A stretch of 64,000 nucleotides of DNA from NCBI RefSeq assembly GCF_024171885.1, contig NZ_JAMTCP010000014.1, positions 1-64,000 of the forward strand. The letters run 5' to 3'. Shown piece by piece: positions 60,458-64,000 of this stretch. Position numbers and translations under genes: made by a program. This DNA is from Streptoalloteichus tenebrarius. Its GTDB lineage: Bacteria; Actinomycetota; Actinomycetes; Mycobacteriales; Pseudonocardiaceae. Numbering within the stretch: position 1 is the first letter of the stretch; each line of letters opens with the position of its first letter. Under the pieces are notes generated by a model that was not told the origin of the DNA, did no database searches, and saw only the letters and a program-made list of their open reading frames with translations.

Positions 60458-62787
60458 CCCCCTGTGGCCGGCCCGGCTGCTCTGGTGTCGTGGAGGAGAC
60501 GGGGTTCTGCGACACGTGCGGCCGCAGGCCCGTGCCCCGCGAGGAGAAGACCGCGCCTCGCGCGCCGGCCCCGTCGACCCACACCTCGCCGTGGCCCGCG
60601 CCGCCGCCCCGGGCGTCGACCGCGCGGAGCGGCGCGACCAGCGGCCGCTGGCCCGGCGCGGGCGGGGACCTGGTGTCCCTGCCGGCGCTCGACCTCCCCG
60701 ACCCGACCGACCAGCTCGACCTGGACCCCGAGGTCCGTGAGGACCGGCGGTTCTGCGGCAACGCCGCCTGCCGGGCCGAGGTGGGCAGGAGCTACGCCGG
60801 TCAGCCCGGTCTGACCGAGGGGTTCTGCCCCCGGTGCGGCACCCGGTTCTCCTTCTCCCCCAAGCTGCGCCCCGGCGACCTGGTGGCGGGGCAGTACGAG
60901 GTGCTGGGCTGCCTGGGCCACGGCGGCCTCGGCTGGGTCTACCTCGCCAGCGACCGCAACCTGGACGGGCACCGGGTCGTCCTCAAGGGACTGGTCAACA
61001 CCAGCGACGAGCAGGCGCTGGAGCTGGCGGTGACGGAACGCCGGTTCCTCACCGAGCTGGACCACCCGAACATCGTCCGGATCTTCAACTTCGTCAGCCA
61101 CCCCGACCCGATCTCCGGGGAGTTGGGCGGCTACATCGTGATGGACCACGTCGAGGGCCTCTCGCTGCGGGAGATCAGGAGGAGGGCGGTCGGGCAGGGG
61201 CCGCCGCTGACCGAACCGCTGACCGTCGAGCACGTCGTGGCCTACGGCCTCCAGATCCTGGCCGCGGTGGAGTACCTGCACGGGCGGGGCCTGCTGTACT
61301 GCGACATGAAGCCGGACAACGTGATCCAGGGCGCCGGCCGGCTCAAGGTCATCGATCTCGGCGGGGTGCGGCGGATCGAGGACCGGTCCAGCCCGGTGGT
61401 GGGCACCCCGGGGTTCCAGGTGTCCCGCGAGGAGATCGAGAGCCACGGCCTGACCGTGCGCTCGGACCTGCACGCGGTGGGCAGGACGCTGGCGGTGATG
61501 CTCGACGCCGTCGACGAGGCCGCTCCCGGCGCGGATGGGCCGGTCGCCTTCGGCGTCGGCTCGCTGCGCCGGGTGATCGCGCGGGCGAGCGACCCCGAGC
61601 ACGACCGGCGGTTCGCGTCGGCGGCCGAGATGGCGGACCAGCTCCGCGGTGTGCTCCGGGAGATCCTCTCGCTGCGGGACGGGCGGCCCCGCCCGGAGCG
61701 CTCGTCGGTGTTCGCCCCGTCCGCGACCCTGCTGGACGCCGGGCTCGGCGCGGTCCCCCCGCTGGAGCACTGGACGACCAAGGCCGCGCTGCCCCCGGAC
61801 CGGCGCACCCTGTTGGCTGACGGCCGTCCCCCGGCGCACGCCGTTCCCTCGGGACTGCCCACGCCCGTCCCTGACGCGGACGACCCGGAGGCCGGCCGTC
61901 TGGCCTCCGTGGACGCGGCCGACCCGCGCCGGCTGCTCGCCAAGCTCACGGCCACCGCCCCGGCCCGGCCCACCGGCTCGGCGTCCGTGGAGGTCCCCCT
62001 GGTGCGGTGTCGCGCGCACCTGGACCTGGGCGAGCTGGACGAGGCGGCGGAGTGCCTGTCAGCCGCGCGGCGGGCGCTGGGCCGCGCCGCCGAGCACGAC
62101 TGGCGGATCTCCTGGCACACGGGGCTGGTCTCACTCGCGCGGGACCGGGTGGACGTCGCGGAGTCCGCGTTCACCCGGGTCCTCGCGGCGTTACCGGCCG
62201 AGGACGCGCCCAAGCTGGCGCTGGGGTACTGCGCCGAGGCGCTGGGGCGGCCGGACGCGGCCGAGCCCTACTACGAGGCGGTGTGGCGCAGGGACCCGGC
62301 GCAGGCCAGCGCCGCCTTCGGCCTGGCGAGGATCAGCCTGGCCCGGGGTGACCGGGCGGGGGCCGTGCGGGTCCTCGACGGGGTGCCCGAGGCCTCCCGC
62401 CACGCCGACGCGGCGCGGATCGCCGGGGTCCGGGTGCTCGCGGGCCGACTCGGCGCGCCGGGGGCGGGGCGGACGGAGTTGCCGGGCGTCGACGACTTCG
62501 CCGAGGCGGGGAGACGGCTCGACGAGCTGTACCTCGACGACGGCGAGAGCGACGGGGACTCGCGGGGGCGGCTGGCCACGGCCCTGTTGGAGGTCGCCCT
62601 GGCATGGGTGCGCCGTGACGGCGACGCGCCGGGGCGGGCCGTGCTCGGGTGCCCCGCGACCGAGCGGGACCTGAGGTTCCGGCTCGAACGCCGCTTCCGG
62701 TTCCTGGCGGAGCAGGCGCACAGCGCGGCGGACCACGACGTCCTGGTCGACCTGGCGAACGCGGTTCGTCCGGTCACCCGATGGTGA
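60454..62787 (+). CDS. pknG: PknG-like serine/threonine protein kinase with TPR domain
   Basis: 777 residues from the ATG at 60454. An extra N-terminal zinc ribbon (CGRPGCSGVV, FCDTCGRR) is followed by the PknG rubredoxin-like domain (FCGNAAC, FCPRCGTRF). The kinase domain has a Gly-loop LGHGGLGWVYLA, the catalytic Lys in VVLKGL, YCDMKPDNV for the catalytic loop and DLGGVRRI in place of DFG. TPR repeats follow (LDEAAECLSAARRAL, APKLALGYCAEALGRPDAAE). M. tuberculosis PknG (750 residues) regulates glutamate metabolism via GarA. The coupling to a protease and a VWA gene is the setting here. Confidence 0.93.
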   Translation: MTPCGRPGCSGVVEETGFCDTCGRRPVPREEKTAPRAPAPSTHTSPWPAPPPRASTARSGATSGRWPGAGGDLVSLPALDLPDPTDQLDLDPEVREDRRFCGNAACRAEVGRSYAGQPGLTEGFCPRCGTRFSFSPKLRPGDLVAGQYEVLGCLGHGGLGWVYLASDRNLDGHRVVLKGLVNTSDEQALELAVTERRFLTELDHPNIVRIFNFVSHPDPISGELGGYIVMDHVEGLSLREIRRRAVGQGPPLTEPLTVEHVVAYGLQILAAVEYLHGRGLLYCDMKPDNVIQGAGRLKVIDLGGVRRIEDRSSPVVGTPGFQVSREEIESHGLTVRSDLHAVGRTLAVMLDAVDEAAPGADGPVAFGVGSLRRVIARASDPEHDRRFASAAEMADQLRGVLREILSLRDGRPRPERSSVFAPSATLLDAGLGAVPPLEHWTTKAALPPDRRTLLADGRPPAHAVPSGLPTPVPDADDPEAGRLASVDAADPRRLLAKLTATAPARPTGSASVEVPLVRCRAHLDLGELDEAAECLSAARRALGRAAEHDWRISWHTGLVSLARDRVDVAESAFTRVLAALPAEDAPKLALGYCAEALGRPDAAEPYYEAVWRRDPAQASAAFGLARISLARGDRAGAVRVLDGVPEASRHADAARIAGVRVLAGRLGAPGAGRTELPGVDDFAEAGRRLDELYLDDGESDGDSRGRLATALLEVALAWVRRDGDAPGRAVLGCPATERDLRFRLERRFRFLAEQAHSAADHDVLVDLANAVRPVTRW

Positions 62788-62790
62788 GGG

Positions 62791-64000
62791 GTGGTGGAGG
62801 TGGGCACCGAGTGGGACTCCGGGGAGGACGCCGACGGAGGCACCGGGGATGGCGCCGGGGATGGCGCCGCGCCGGGGGCGACCGGCTTCGCGCTGGAGGT
62901 CAGCCAGAACCGGTACCTGTCCACACGGGACGACGTGATGGACGCGGTGCTGACCGTCACCGCGCACGACCCTGTCGAGTCCACTGTGGACACCGAGGCC
63001 GCCGAGGTCGTGTTGCTGGACTGCTCCGGCTCCATGGGCACGCCGCTCACCAAGCTCCTCGCGGCCCAGCAGGCGGCGGCCGCCGCCGTGGACACCCTCC
63101 GCGCGGGCGTGCGCTTCGCGGTCGTGCAGGGCACCCACCGCGCGGCGATGGTCTACCCCGCCGAACCCCGGCTGGCCAGGGTGGACGACCGGACGCGGGC
63201 CGAGGCCAAGGCCGCGATCGCGCGGATGCAGCCCAGCGGCGGCACCGCGATGGGGACCTGGCTGACGTTGGCCAACACGCTGTTCGACCAGCACCCCACC
63301 GCGATCCGGCACGCCCTGCTGCTGACCGACGGCAGGAACCAGAGCGAGAGCCGGGAGCAGCTCGACCGGGCGCTCGCCGCCTGCGAGGGCCGGTTCGTCT
63401 GCGACGCGCGGGGCATCGGCGAGCACTACGAGCCGAGGGAGCTGCTGCGGATCGTCTCCGTGCTCAGGGGGCGCGCGGCGGCCGTGCGCGCCGAGTCCGA
63501 GCTGGCCGAGGACTTCCGTCAGATGATGGCCGTCGCCATGGGCAGGACCGTCGCCGACGTCCGGCTGCGGATCCGCACCCTGCCCGGTGTGGAGGTGCGC
63601 CTGCTGAAGCAGGCTTACCCGACCGAGCTGCACCTGACCGAGCACGCCATCACCGTGGACGACCGGACCGCGGAGTTCTCCACCGGCTCGTGGGGGCGGG
63701 AGAGCCGCGAGTACCACCTGTCCCTCACCGTGGAGCGGGAGGGCCGGCCGTGGAACGAGGACCTCCAGGTGGCGGTGGTGGACCTGGTGGTCCGGCGGCC
63801 CGGCCAGGTGGAGGGCCGGCCGTGCGGCGCGCGCTCGCCCGTGCTCGTCCACTGGACCGAGGACCTGCGCCTGTCCACGCGGATCGACCCCAGGGTCGCC
63901 CACTACCTCGGGCAGGCGGAGCTGAGCCAGGCGGTGCTGGCCGGCTACGACGCCTACGGCGCCGGCGACCACGAGCGGGCCGGGGTCGAGTGGGGTCGGG
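62791..64000 (+). CDS. VWA-domain protein, 3' end outside the window
   Basis: Open to the end of the window. The MIDAS motif is DCSGSMG (~residue 77), with GGTAMGT and LTDGRNQ completing it. After the ~190-residue VWA domain comes a beta-rich part (TVADVRLRIRTLPGVEVRLL, REYHLSLTVEREGRPW). The start could be the GTG at 62791, 62794 or 62800; the last has the best ribosome spacing (GAGGGG). It starts just after the PknG stop. One GTCCACTGTGGAC (62979-62991) codes for ESTVDT. Confidence 0.88.
   Translation, partial: MVEVGTEWDSGEDADGGTGDGAGDGAAPGATGFALEVSQNRYLSTRDDVMDAVLTVTAHDPVESTVDTEAAEVVLLDCSGSMGTPLTKLLAAQQAAAAAVDTLRAGVRFAVVQGTHRAAMVYPAEPRLARVDDRTRAEAKAAIARMQPSGGTAMGTWLTLANTLFDQHPTAIRHALLLTDGRNQSESREQLDRALAACEGRFVCDARGIGEHYEPRELLRIVSVLRGRAAAVRAESELAEDFRQMMAVAMGRTVADVRLRIRTLPGVEVRLLKQAYPTELHLTEHAITVDDRTAEFSTGSWGRESREYHLSLTVEREGRPWNEDLQVAVVDLVVRRPGQVEGRPCGARSPVLVHWTEDLRLSTRIDPRVAHYLGQAELSQAVLAGYDAYGAGDHERAGVEWGR

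Noticed and set aside
1-64000. tRNA, rRNA or known riboswitch genes
   Set aside because: I looked for cloverleaf-like or conserved RNA elements and saw none that I could support.

Overview
The window is high-GC actinobacterial DNA. DUF397/XRE pairs, an array of DUF3558 lipoproteins headed by an ESX/WXG100-like protein, PknG, and the Trp-rich eCIS accessory genes together suggest a member of the Pseudonocardiales (Saccharothrix, Actinosynnema, Amycolatopsis or a relative). This is inferred from gene content only; no ribosomal marker is present.

Layout. 1-2 kb: the end of a DegT/DnrJ-type aminotransferase, a low-molecular-weight phosphatase cut short after its active-site loop, and a convergent MurG-family glycosyltransferase. 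2.2-4.3 kb: three DUF397 genes (two in a tandem ~330-bp duplication, separated by hairpin terminators) with their XRE/DUF5753 regulator and a palindromic operator. 4.3-6.6 kb: a forward string of seven small, mostly unknown genes ending in a small HTH protein, followed by a two-repeat type I-E-like CRISPR remnant without cas genes. 6.8-16 kb: a YdiJ-like FAD/Fe-S oxidoreductase, acylphosphatase, two unknown genes, a 2OG-Fe(II) oxygenase preceded by a cysteine-type leader peptide, and a divergent WYL regulator/epoxide hydrolase pair.

16.2-45.4 kb, all on the minus strand, is the main feature: a compact extracellular-type contractile injection system (eCIS) of 21 genes, many overlapping by 4 bp. 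The order of transcription is sheath, tube, a zinc-ribbon protein, a Pro-rich protein, a DUF4255 cap, an AAA+ ATPase, a 100-aa protein, a 2074-aa eCIS-core (DUF4157) protein, three small accessory genes, Afp7-like tube adaptor, LysM protein, hub, spike, PAAR-like tip, gp25, two large baseplate proteins, a beta-helix tail protein and a DUF6519 protein. No separate tape-measure or fibre gene is visible. The giant core protein and the small genes behind it are the best candidates for an undescribed effector/adaptor/immunity module.

46-51 kb: an alpha/beta hydrolase, then a locally lower-GC tandem array of six DUF3558 lipoproteins whose ends are nearly identical but whose central segments fall into three types, headed by the ESX-like protein. 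51-58.5 kb: glutaminase, IMPACT/YigZ protein, an IS5-type transposase remnant, a DUF574-type SAM methyltransferase, an aldo/keto reductase, a cytochrome P450, a cold-shock protein and a small nucleotidyltransferase. 58.7-64 kb: a translationally coupled trypsin-like protease, PknG-like kinase and VWA protein (running off the end), probably a signalling module.

Across the whole window the palindrome GTCCACWGTGGAC recurs, between genes and inside genes. Inside genes it is nearly always read in the same frame, giving Ser-Thr-Val-Asp.
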